A stretch of DNA of 64,000 nucleotides from Sceloporus undulatus (Eukaryota > Chordata > Lepidosauria > Squamata > Phrynosomatidae): the NCBI RefSeq assembly GCF_019175285.1, contig NC_056527.1:115314235-115378234 (forward strand), given 5' to 3'. The notes under the pieces were generated by a model. It saw nothing but the letters and a program-made list of their open reading frames with translations. It did not search any database and had not been told where the DNA came from. Each line of letters starts with the position of its first letter. Within the stretch, counting starts at the first letter, position 1. Position numbers and translations under genes: made by a program. Shown piece after piece: positions 45,189 through 56,872 of the stretch.

Positions 45189-45608
45189 GATTGGTCAATT
45201 TCCAAGCGGCCTCATTTCATTGGCCAGGGTCATTTATATGTGGGTGGGCAGATAAATAATTGAGGACTACAGAGCTTGCCTTGATTTTATTGGTTAAAGG
45301 TTCTGAAGGTGCCTGCTTATTGGCTGAACCCAATTTGATGGGCAAGTTATGGAGAGGAGGATGAGGCCCTGTTTGTAGTCAAACCCATGTCCAGCACTGC
45401 TATGTGATTGGTTGAAACACTCTAGAGGCGGGTTATAGCTCAGCTATACTGTAACATGATTGGTTGGCACTGAAGAGGGCAACTTTGCTGTCTCCAGGCT
45501 TGAAGAAAGAAACATTTTCAGTGGCTTCCCAGGCCCTGATTGGCTGAGGCTGATAAAAGCGGGAAAAGATCTCATTGGCCAATACTCCAGAAAGCAATAG
45601 CGATTGGT
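45189..45608. promoter_or_regulatory. CCAAT-box (NF-Y-type) array upstream of REC8
   Basis: ATTGG starts at 45190, 45219, 45289, 45319, 45407, 45459, 45539, 45574 and 45603, and CCAAT at 45330 and 45579: eleven motifs in about 420 bp, where under one is expected by chance. All nine ATTGG copies are followed by two pyrimidines, the NF-Y preference. A GCGGGAAA word (45559-45566) fits the E2F consensus. It lies 1.65 kb before the REC8 ATG. Promoter or enhancer activity is inferred. Confidence 0.6.
45559..45566 (-). promoter_or_regulatory. E2F-type site (TTTCCCGC)
   Basis: GCGGGAAA on the + strand, inside the CCAAT array. Germline genes such as cohesin subunits are known E2F6/PRC1.6 targets in mammals. 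Confidence 0.4.
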
Positions 45609-45774
45609 CGAAATGTTGCCTTTTATTTCCAAGGCTCTTACTATGAATTCTTACATCTTCGTTTGTTGTTGGGAAGCAGAAGGCGGAGGATGGAGAGAAG
45701 ATGCTCCCAGTTCTTAATGTTTTAAAACCATATAAATATTGCTTCTCCTTAATAGCAGCAAATTCAAGGCTTAA

Positions 45775-46415
45775 CATTAATTAAACACATTTAATTTGTT
45801 AATTTCCTGCCTCATAGTTACATTATTTTCTAGAAGTTAGTACAGTAGTGCAACTTCTCCTTCCTGAGGGACAGAGGCTTTTCGTATCAATCTTTTCATT
45901 AATTAACCTTTTCCCATTTTGATAATTGCTTTATACAAATAACACATAAAATAAGTCTTTAGTTTGAGCCTCACTGAAATATTATAAACTCCACCCAATA
46001 TTATAAAGATCCACCCAGTACCTAACATTTCTCTGTTTTTAAACAGCCAATGTCTAATTAATTGGTGTATGAATTGATCGCAACCCCAGTAATAATCCTT
46101 TATCAATATTATTACTTAATTAATAATTGCTCCACTTGATTTTTTTGCTGCCACTTTGGTCTCAAAAGAACATAAATGTATTAAATCCTCAGTTTTTAAT
46201 TACTTAATTTAGTTTATTTAATTAATTAAATACACAGTTTTTAAACTGTATTCCAGTCACTAGTCACTGTTTAGATCTCCCATTAATTAGTCATCAATTG
46301 TTGCTTCAGGCTAATTGCTTCAGGCTAATATTATTTAATAGAAACTAGAAGTACAGCTGCTTCCTGAGGGACAGAAACCTTTTGTATGATTAATTACTTC
46401 TCCCCATTTAAACAG
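45775..46415. other. AT-rich stretch with clustered TTAATT motifs
   Basis: TTAATT/TTAATTAA words recur at about 45776, 45799, 45899, 46053, 46112, 46198, 46225, 46284 and 46397. Two segments (about 45860-46010 and 46360-46520) also share cttcctgagggacagag, ccctttagtttgagc and atattataaa-ccacccaa, an old duplication. Confidence 0.55.
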
Positions 46416-47252
46416 ATTAATATTCCTTTACACACAGATAAACTATGAAGTAACCCTTTAGTTTGAGCGTCTCTTTTTCTCTCTTTGGGCTGGAATATTA
46501 TAAAGGCCACCCAAATATTTATTTTATATATTAAAAATAAAATTAAAATATTGCTTTTTTGCCTTTTGTGAATTATTATTCACAAATTATTAATAGTCCT
46601 TTCAGCTATTTTGTGTTCTTCCCCCCTTTGTTTAATCTGCTAAGATTTACTCTTAATTGTGGGTTAATTTGGCCATCTTTTTCTCCCTTCCCCATAATTT
46701 TTGTATGCTCCTTTGTGAGCTAGTCGTGTTTATTGAATTCTAGATTGTAATGACCCTTGTAGTCATCTATTTTAATTAATATCTTCTTCAGCTTGAGTAA
46801 ATTATTTGCCTTTTCAGCTGTTTGTGTTGTCTCTGTCCTTTCAGTGCCATTCAAATAAAATAAAACCAACCACCTACTATAATATTTAGATGAATGAACT
46901 AGCCTTGATTGTTAGCTTAGGTCCATTTTACAATTAAATAAATAGGGAAGAGCAATCCTCCATCTATTTTTATTTTATGTGCGCCGCTGATGACTTTTTA
47001 GCGTTTAAGATTGGGTTCAGTATTTATTACAGGCTGCTTCTAGGACGGCAGTGTCCCTTTGGAGACAACATTGAAGAAGAAGGTTCTGTGTGAGTCTGAG
47101 TGAATTAAAACCAAACAGCAATAAGAGTGCCTTCTGCCTGGAAAGGAGTCACTGTCTGCGCTGGGAAAAGGACCGTCCGCCCATCGCAAGGGTTTTAGGG
47201 GCGTCTGGAAGCTTCACAAACTTGCCCCCGGAAAAGTCAAAGCGGCATCACC

Positions 47253-47308
47253 ATGTTTTATTATCCCAGCGTCCTCCAGCGTCATACTGGATGCTTTGCT
47301 ACAATTTG
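47253..47308 (+). CDS. REC8: REC8 coding exon 1
   Basis: Residues 1-18 plus two bases; MFYYPSVLQRHTGCFATI, human MFYYPNVLQRHTGCFATIW. Start in catcaccATGT context. Donor TTTG/gtaatt. Confidence 0.96.
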
Positions 47309-50300
47309 GTAATTGACTTTCTCTTTGGAAGTATTGGGTGTGTAAGTCTGCGTTGGTCTTGGAAATAGCTCTGACTCTGCTATCCCTCCATTTCCTTTTT
47401 TTAATCATGTTTATTAATTTCCATTTAAATATCCACACATGTAACAATACCAGATATTCATTCATAAGTATCCAAAGCTAACACATAAAACTGATTATAA
47501 AATAGTCAGCATTAACTATTTCTTTCTCTTGTAACAGTTATCTTTCTTTCACTTCTTACCTATTCCACCTATCTTCCTTCATGTTTATTTATTTTTCTAT
47601 ATTTTTCCTCCTATTGAACTCTTTCCTAGATGTTATCTAACTCTTCCTCTTCTTTCCTTCTCATTTTTAAAACCCTTGGTCTTTCCCCTTCTCTTCCACC
47701 TCCCTCTATTACCACTCCCTTCTATCATTATCTTCCATCCAATTTTCTTACCTATCCTTCCCCTACTTTTCCTTTCTCTCCACCTATCTCTATTTCCTTA
47801 CTTTCCCATTTCCCACCATACATACATACATACCCCCCAACTGTCCTGATTTGTCAGAGACAGCCTTGATTTATCCTCTTTTTCCTCACTTTTTCAGCTG
47901 CTTTTAAAATGTCCCAGTTTCTCTCTCCTCCTCCCACTTTCCCCCTTATTTCCCAACCTCCATACAAACCCTCCAACAATCCCAGTTTGGAAGGGACAGT
48001 CTCAATTTATTCTCTGTTGTCCTACTTTTCTCCCTTTTCCCACGTTCTCCCTTTTATCCTCAGTTTATTTCAATTGCTCCAAACTTGAGTTCAAAGTACA
48101 AATGCAGTTTTGTTCAACTTAGCCAGAAGGGAAACGGCAAAACCTTGCTCTTCCCACTAGGTTCAGGCAAAAGCAAACTGCAGCCTTTTCTCTTGCTTTG
48201 TCTGTTTCTCCCAACTTTTGCCATCTTGACCGCACTCAGGTGTTGTTTAGCATCCTGATGCGTCCTGGTTTTCACCTGTCAAATGTCCATATACTGATTT
48301 ATCTCCTATCTCCCAGGTTGGCAGCGACTGGTGCAACTAAACTATTGAAGCGGGAGTACCTGAAAGTCAATGTCCCACAAACCTGGTGAGTGGTTTCTTC
48401 TCAGGAGGATGACTTGGATAAGAGATGGAGATTTGGCAAAGACAACATTAAAAATGTTAAAAACAAAAGGAGGAAGGATAGGCAGAAGGGGCTGCAGATT
48501 AGCAGACCACCAAAGCCACCTTGAGTCCCTATACCAGAAGAAAGGTGGGATATTAATAATAATAATAATAACAACAACAACAACAACAACCATCTATTTG
48601 GCATAACAGAAGTTTTATCCTGGGCATCTCCAGTTAAAATAGCAAGAGGTGCAAAAACCTGCCATCAGCCCTGAAGAGTTGCTGGTGAGGCAGTCAAAAC
48701 AGACTGCACCACAGCTTGGAAAAGTTACTATTTTGGGACTTCATGTTCCCACCCAGAATTGCCCCTGGCTTCTTATACTATTAATGGCAGTGAGTGGTAA
48801 CCCATGAAACAGATTTGAGTCATAGGATCATAGAGTTGGAAGAAGAGACCCTAAGGGCCATACAGTCTCGTCCGCTGGTAGTGCAGGAATTGTGAGTCAT
48901 GATCAGCCAAGTAGACATCACAAATTCCCATTGTGCAATTTCTTACCAGTTCCTCCCTCCCTCTTTGAAAACAAGCAAAAGCAGAAGGAGAAAAGGGAAA
49001 TTTAAGTATTTCTTAAGGGATTTGCAAGCCATTTTGTGTTCTGTAACCATACCATGCAACAGGTGCATGTGTTTATCTTTAAAAGGCAAGATTCTGCTTC
49101 TTAAGGTGGGCACTGCAGTGCCTGGCAATGTCTCAGAAGCTATGGGAAGGCCTTTGAGTGGTGGTGAAATTTTGTTGTTTTTATTTGCCGTCAAGTCAAC
49201 TTCCGCTTATAGTGACCCTTTAAGGGAGAGACCTCCAAGAACCCCAGTCACCAACAGCTCTGCTCAGGTCTTGCAAACTCAGGGCACCTGTGGCTTCCTT
49301 GAATGAGTCAATTCATCTGCACTAAGGTCTTCCACTCTTCCTAACGTCTTTCCACTTCCCCCAGTATTATCACCTTTTCCAGTGAGTCATATTATCTCGT
49401 GATCTGTCCAGAATATGGCAGTCTCACTGTAGCATTCACCAAGCTTTGACTGCCTTAAGATAAAAAAGACAGCATGACGCTGATCTTGGAAAAGCTACTT
49501 GTGCGGATTACAAATTCCCACCAGCCAACAGGTGGGAGCTGTAGTCAGAAACACTCCCTATTTTTTCCAAGCTCTATAATGAATGGATAGATTTGGTAGG
49601 ATTAGAGGAGAGAAGAAACAAACAGTTCAGGCAGGTGTGGTAGTAACATCTGTTTCTTTCTGTCTGCAGTGCAGAGATCGAGGCTTTCATCGTTATGCGG
49701 GTTCCACCACCGATGCCTGGGGTGCCGCAGCCCCGGTTCTCCCTCTACCTCTCTGCTCAACTGCAGTATGGAGTGGTCCGTGTGTACTGCCGCCAGTGCC
49801 AGTATCTTGTCGGTAGGATTCTTCCAAGTAACCAGGCCCATAAACAAGTGGTTTTCAAAATCTGGTTCTCCAGATGTTTGGGACTTCAGCTCCCAGAGGT
49901 CCCAGCCTGCATCGCAAATAGTAGCAGTTCTGGGAATTGAAATCTCAAACATCTGAAGGATCAGAATTTGAGAACCACCACCATAGACCATTTTTGCTGC
50001 TTCTCCCTGCTTTCTTCTCACAATGGGAATCATATGGCCTTCTAGACCAGTGGTTCCCAACCTTCCTAATGCCGTGACCCTTTAATACAGTTCCTCATGT
50101 TGTGGTGACCCAAACCCATGAAATTATTTTCATTGCTACTTCATAACTGTAATTAAATAGGTGTTTTCCAATGGCCTTAGGCGACCCCCATGAAAGGGTC
50201 ATTTGACCCCCAAAGGGGTCCTGACCCACAGGTTGGGAACCACTGCTCTAGACAAAGTTAGACTGCAATCTAGCCAGATTAGCAAGGGTGAGGAATGCTG

Positions 50301-53300
50301 CTGGGATTGCAGTCCAACAAACGTAATTATAAAATGTCACACCAGTAAACTGGCTTCATTTCCAGTTGTTATGTTACTTTTGAAATATGGCTTCCTTACA
50401 CCTTTGCCAAAAAGAGGTAACTTTTTGCAGGTGGCTATGTTAAACTCTTTACTTTCACTACCTGCTGTGTATTTACCTGCCCTCCGTATACTCCCTTCCG
50501 CAAGTGTCTGAACACTCCAGATACTGGGCTTCTTTAGAACAATTGAGATTTAAAAACCTTGAAGTGAAACCGCCTTTGTCTTGCCATGTTCACCCTATTT
50601 TGATGCCCCCCCCTTTCTGCCCAACTCTTCTTTCAGAGGAAATCCAGCATATCTTGGAACGGCTCAACCGGGCCCAACAGCAGATCCGTATTGACCTGAC
50701 AGACCTAGAACAGTAAGTGATCCCCGATCAAAGAGGGAGAGCAGGTTAATTTAACACCCTACTTGACTTGCGATTCTGGCCTGCCTGCCTTTTTGGAAAA
50801 ATCTCTCTTTTGTAGAGCAAACCCTCAGAATCAATGATAACTTGGTAAGTGAACACTGAAGTCAGTTTAATTGATTCACTGGGTCTCCTGTAATTGGGAC
50901 CAATAATAGGTTCAGGTCCGAGTTTCTGTCTCTGTAAAATGAGAATTATTATCGTTTTGTTGAGCTCTGAGTCCCGGGTTGATGGTCATTGCACTTTCTG
51001 AAATGTCTGTTTCTTGGAGCAGTAGCAAATTTATGTGCAAGATAGGATTGAGAAGGGCCTCTAAATACAAAGTCAAACCAAATTATGACTTGGTGTCAGA
51101 TTATTTGTCATTGTTTATAAAATAAAGGTCAGAATCCTCTGTCATGGTGTACGTTACATTACATAACAGAAATGCTAAAAAAACCTTTTTAATGAATTAT
51201 GAAGATGCATAATGGGATACCAGCAAAAATGTCCTGAGGCATATCAGCACTCCCTAGTCAGTGTCCTGATGTACAATGAGACTGATGTGTATCAGTTCCA
51301 ATACTCTTTTGTCACTTTGCTGGCTCTCCTAACATAAAAGCAAGCCCTTATAAGATGCAGACATTATGGAACTGCCTGATTCCATACAAACAGGATTTCA
51401 GTCAAAGGAAATCTTGAGACCAAGAGTATAAAACAGACATTCTTGTGCTCACATTTTTGGGCTTTTTTGTTAATTCTGAGACATTTCCTAAAATTGACGT
51501 ATCATAGATCAGGGAATCATGCAACATTGCAGATACTTTTGGACTGCAGCTCTGGCATTCCTCACCATTAATTGTTGCTGGCAAGTGCCACTAGGAGTTG
51601 CAGTCCAAAAGTTTCTTCAAAGCTGCATGAGTCTCACCCATGTTTTACATTTTAATTTGGCTTTTTTTGGAAGATGCTGAAAGTGCAACGTGAGCATGTG
51701 TCCCAGAATCTTTTGAGGCAATTCTGTAGCAGAAAACTGTGATTGCCACTTATGAGATACCTGAAAGTCCCTGGTGTGAGTGAGGGTGGGCCACAATTTG
51801 GAGTAGGGTGACCCTGGAAGTCCTGCTTTTCTCAAATTTAATCTTTGCCCTAACCAGGATAGACCCCTTCATCTTCCATCCTTTCCCACCTGAGTCAGTG
51901 AAGAATGTATTGGCTTGCTTTACAGGGTTGTTGGAGGTCTGCTTAAAACAGCCTTCCCCAGCTGGGAACTATAGAGGAGTTGAACTATAGCTCTCATCAT
52001 CCTACAACATCAGTTTCCATCCTTTCCACCCTCAGTCTGGAATGAATCTATTGACTTATTTTACAGGGTTGTAAATTAAAAGAGTCTTGTCCAACTGGCC
52101 CTTCCAGATGTGTTGGATTAGAATTCCAATCACCTCCACCTTCCAGTCATCTACAGTGTGCTGGCTGGGGATTGTGAGAATTGTAGCCATCACAATCAGA
52201 AGGAACAGTTGTGCAAGGCTAACCTATTAGGGTGAAAAGGTCTCCTTGAGGCACTCTGGGGAAAAATAAGCACACATGGCTTTTAGTAGGTGAAGCCTCC
52301 TACTGCTCTACAAGTTTAACCATTGTTTTTGTTCTGTTTCCTCCCCCATATTTAGGCCAGGGCTGCTTCTGCCCAACCAACTGGCCCTGATGGAAGCCTT
52401 GGAAGAAGCTCCTGATCCATTTTTCGGCATCATGGAGCCTCTGCTTCTCAGCCCTGAAGCCATTCCACATGTAAGGCTGTCTCCTCTCTGTGCCATGTCC
52501 CATAACCTCTCCTTCCCACACTCTTCCTCTTCTCATAGTTGGTGGTTTTTCTCTTCCCCATGATGGATCCAGGAAATAGGTGACATCCCACCCTTTTATC
52601 TGCCTCTTTCCAGGTCCGGTATATTTTAGAAGCACCTACTCCAGAAAGAAGCCGCCCTCGGGAACCATCTCCTCCATCCCCCCAGCGTCGGCAGCCAGGT
52701 TTGCTGAGAGGCTGATACACATGTGGATGCAGTGTAGATCACACCTCCAGCTGATGGCTGGTATGGGCATTTGTCTCAGGTAGGAACTGGTAAGGAAGTC
52801 ATGGAACTAACAAATCTCTGATCTCTTTTGCTGCAAAGGAGAGTCGCCCATCACTGCCTCCCCTGAAGCCATCACACTCAAGGAAGCCGAGCCCATCACA
52901 TTGCTGACCATTGAGGTGAGTCTTCTGCCAGACTGGGGGTTCAGAAATGGGGCCCAGGGAGGTTGTGTGGGAGAATGCTTGTCATGTAGCTTCCTTTCCT
53001 CATGTGGCTTCCTTTCCTTTTCTCCCTCTCTGCAGGGTGAGCAAGATCTCCCTGAAATCACAGGCCGGGAGATCGACATGCTGGTGGAACAGGAAGATTT
53101 TCTGGTGGCGCCAAGTGAAGAGGAACGCCTCCGATCACCCCATGTTTCTCCCAGAAAAAGACGTGCAGAAGAAGGTAAGACAGGAGTAAAGGCTGGGCAG
53201 AAGGCCCCTCTTGGCTAAGGGTCACAGTTGTCCTGTGTGGAACTGGCTTCCTTGCTTTCTTTCAAGGACAAATCCAAAGAGTTAATTAGCAGTGCAAAAC

Positions 53301-56300
53301 CAGGCTCACCTTCTGTCCATCCTCTGTTAGGAATGGCTTCCTTTTTAGGGATTTCTTTACTGGTGGCTCCTTCATCAGTGAACAGTAGAACCACAGAATC
53401 TTAGAGTTGGAAGGGACCACAAAGGTCATCTACACCAATCCTTCCATATAGGAATACAGAACTAAAGCATTCCTGAAAGTTGCCCATCCAACCTCTGTTT
53501 AAAGACCTTCAAAGAAGGAAAGTCCACCCGCCACTCTCCAAAGCAATTTATTCCACTGTTGAACAGCTCTTACAGCCAAGAACTTTTTCCTAAAGTTTAG
53601 ATGGAATCTCTTTTCTTGTAATTTGAATCCATTGGTTCACATTCTAGTCAGGAGCACCAGAAAACAAGATAGCTCCAGCTTCTACGTGACATTCCTTCAA
53701 ATATTAAAAGATAACCAATCCATTTCAGGTTATAGTCTGAACTTCAAAATTGCTATCCAAGATGCAGAACCTAATACTCATAGGCTCAGAACCTTGGATG
53801 AATTCTTATGAAGTGTGGGCTAAAGCCCAGAGTGGATTCCCTGCTCCAGCATGGATGTGAAAGCTGCTAGACACCACTGCTGAGATCCATGGGGAAGGAG
53901 GTGGATCTATAGTTCAGTGAAGAGGTCCTGTTTTCCAGACAACAGGAGGATTGCAGGTTGAATCCAAGATGAAGGGCTGGGAAAGACCCCAAGCAGATTG
54001 TGGTTTAATGGAACCTGGGCTCTCAGAGATGGGGGCCTCATTGCCACCGTCTCCATCATCCCTGTCTCTTTTGAGCTTAAATGTAAGCCTCAGGGTAGCC
54101 AGAGCTGCAGGAGCAGGATTGTGATCTGTTCCTTTTTTATTGGTAAAATATTCGGACATAGTTTAATCTCAAATAGGCTGTTAAGACCCATTGACTTTAC
54201 CCCAAATCTACTCCTGGTGTAGATGAAAACTCTTGATGTGAATCAACACAGCTGCCTGCATTTTTGCAGGTTCGTTCCTTGGGGAGTCCATTAGGAAGAA
54301 TGCTTGCACTTTGAAATGTAACAATTGTCTTGCAACTAGCAGTAGTCTTTGGAGCTCTGCTGCCCATTAAGACCAAGCTAGACCAGAGTGGGCAGTTTGT
54401 GACCCTCCAGAAGTCATTGGAGTGTATTTATTAATTTGTACGCTGCTTTCTCTTGACAGGGGACTCAAGGGGGCTAATAAATGCTAAAATCAAGATTAGC
54501 TAAAAACACACACCACACTCCTGATAATAATATAAAAGTTAAAACACAATTAAATCATGATCACATTAGATAGACTACCCTTATTTTTGAAACTATAAAT
54601 CATTTAATAAACATAAAAATAAAGCTGAATATATTTCAGCACTGCCTCATGAACAATTCCCTGCTACCATTAATAATTAATGCTTAGCAACATTTCCAAT
54701 GGTGGGGGATGCTGGATGTTGCTGTCCAAAAGCATCAGGAGGGCATCATCCCTGAGGAAAACAATGTACTTAGACCATATTTAGAAGAAGTGCTCCATCA
54801 AGTGATAAAAGACATCTGGTGGTCATAGCATGTGCTTTTCCTTGATTCTGTAACTTGCATTTGGCATGCTTTGTTTTGTGGACTGGATAGGCTTAGTTTG
54901 GGAAACTGATTGCTGAGGCAGCTGTCTCTGAGGACATCCCTTTGATATAGAGGTAAAAAGATAACTTATTGCAGGGAATGCACATCCTCCTTGCCATCTA
55001 GCTTGACTCTTAAGAGCAAACAATATTGGCAGAGGTGGATTGTTGAATGGGCTTGCTTTAGAGCAAGGCAGTTTTACACTGTCATCAAGTGAAATGCCTG
55101 TGTGTGTGTGTGTGTGTGTGTGTGCATTGTCACTCTCTAGATGGGTTGGATTAGAACTCTGCTGATTGGAGTGGTGGGGTTTGTAACCCAATCGATCTGG
55201 AAAGTCACTGGATTTGGAAGGTTAAGTCAGTTCAGAGAACGGGATACGGATGGGAGAGAGACTTTTCTCTGTTCATGTCTGCCTCTGTACCAGATAGCAG
55301 ATCCTGCTTTAGCAGGGCTTGCCAAAACTCTAATCCTTTGCTGGAAGCTGAAAACACTCCAGGAGAGATAAAAAGATGAACAACAGGAAGGCCTTCCTTA
55401 ATTGTAGATTTCTTAGAAGCTCTGCCAAAACTTCAAGGACGCTTGCTGCTTTCCTCCCCATTCCTGCCTCCTCACCCTTAGAGCTGCCTCTGCTCACATC
55501 TGTCCCTCGCTTTTCGGTCCTCCCTCACCCACTTTGTCTCTTCCAGAGTCTGCAGAGAAAGTCAGACAGCAGGAGCCCTTGGTGTCTTTGGGGCTGTCAC
55601 CTCCCACACGGTAAGGGGGCTGGAGCTCTCTCTCAAGGCTGCTGATCAGTCTCAGGTTCAGGGGAGGTGTGTGTCTTGGGCGAGGGGGAGACACAAGAAG
55701 ACAGAAGCTTGCAGAGGGAGGAATGTTTCAGAAGTGGGAACACAAGTTCTATCACTTGCCCGTATCACAGTTTTGCTTTCAACCAAACAGCTTCAGCAGG
55801 CTTTGTGTGTTTCAAAAACCTGCTGATGCTATTGGACTAAAGCCAACAGTGTGCCTGTGCACTATTGGAACCATAGCCCCTGTGAAACTCTTTTCTTAAG
55901 ACCTGTTGTCTATGTTGAGGGAAAGGATTTGTAAATTTTGTCAGAAGGGACTTCCCCGTGGACTTGGTTTTGTCCTTAAACTAAGTGAGGGCATATTTTT
56001 TTCATCTGCATCTGTGGCTGACATCTCTGATCTTCTCTGAAGATGCCAGCCACAGATGCAGGTGAAACGTCAGGAATAAACTCTTCTAGAACACGGCCAC
56101 ATAGCCCGAAAAACCCACAAAAAATATGGATGCTGGCCATGAAAGCTTTCAACTTCACATAAGTGAGGGCAGCTGATAAAGTCTGTGGGGGAGTGTATTA
56201 GACTTCTGTGGGACCCTAAAAACCACAGGGATTGTCAACCCCTTTCCCACCCACCCCAAAATTTTCTCCAAAACCCCCCCAAAACCTATAGATCTGGCAA

Positions 56301-56829
56301 GGGAAGGATGCTACTGACCATGTCACATGTTTTGAGATATTTACATCCCTGTTACCTTTCTCAAGCCTATGCAAACCATTTTTCAAACCAGGATATTACT
56401 GAACACCAGGTATGCTCACTTCCTAGTTCCAAATAAGGCCTTTATAAGCTGAAAGAAGGGCTGCACAAACATGGTGAAATGCCCATTAGCCCTCTCCAGA
56501 AGATTGGTGAGGTTGATGAAGGCTATTTTAATTTGGGGCATAAATATTTCAATCTCCCCCTAAAATGTAGGAGGGTGTGGGTGCAGGTAACTCTTACATG
56601 ACCACAAAAACAACACCACTGCCTTAGACATATGAGAAAAGGCCGTTCTTTTCCATACAATGCCACCCCAGTCCTGGAACTGCTTTGCTTGCCTGGTTGC
56701 CTTTCCCCTGGTATACCTCCTCTCTGCAGCTCCTCCAGTCTTCTATCTGTCCTCCTATCTGTCCTCCTCCTGTTTCTTTATGCTATAAACACTATGGGTT
56801 CTCTAGACACAAATAAGCACCCAGCAGGG

Positions 56830-56872
<43 letters not shown>

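Noticed and set aside
48899-49306. 135-codon + strand open frame
   Set aside because: Its right half is the antisense of a Bov-B LINE 3' end; the left half matches nothing I recognise.
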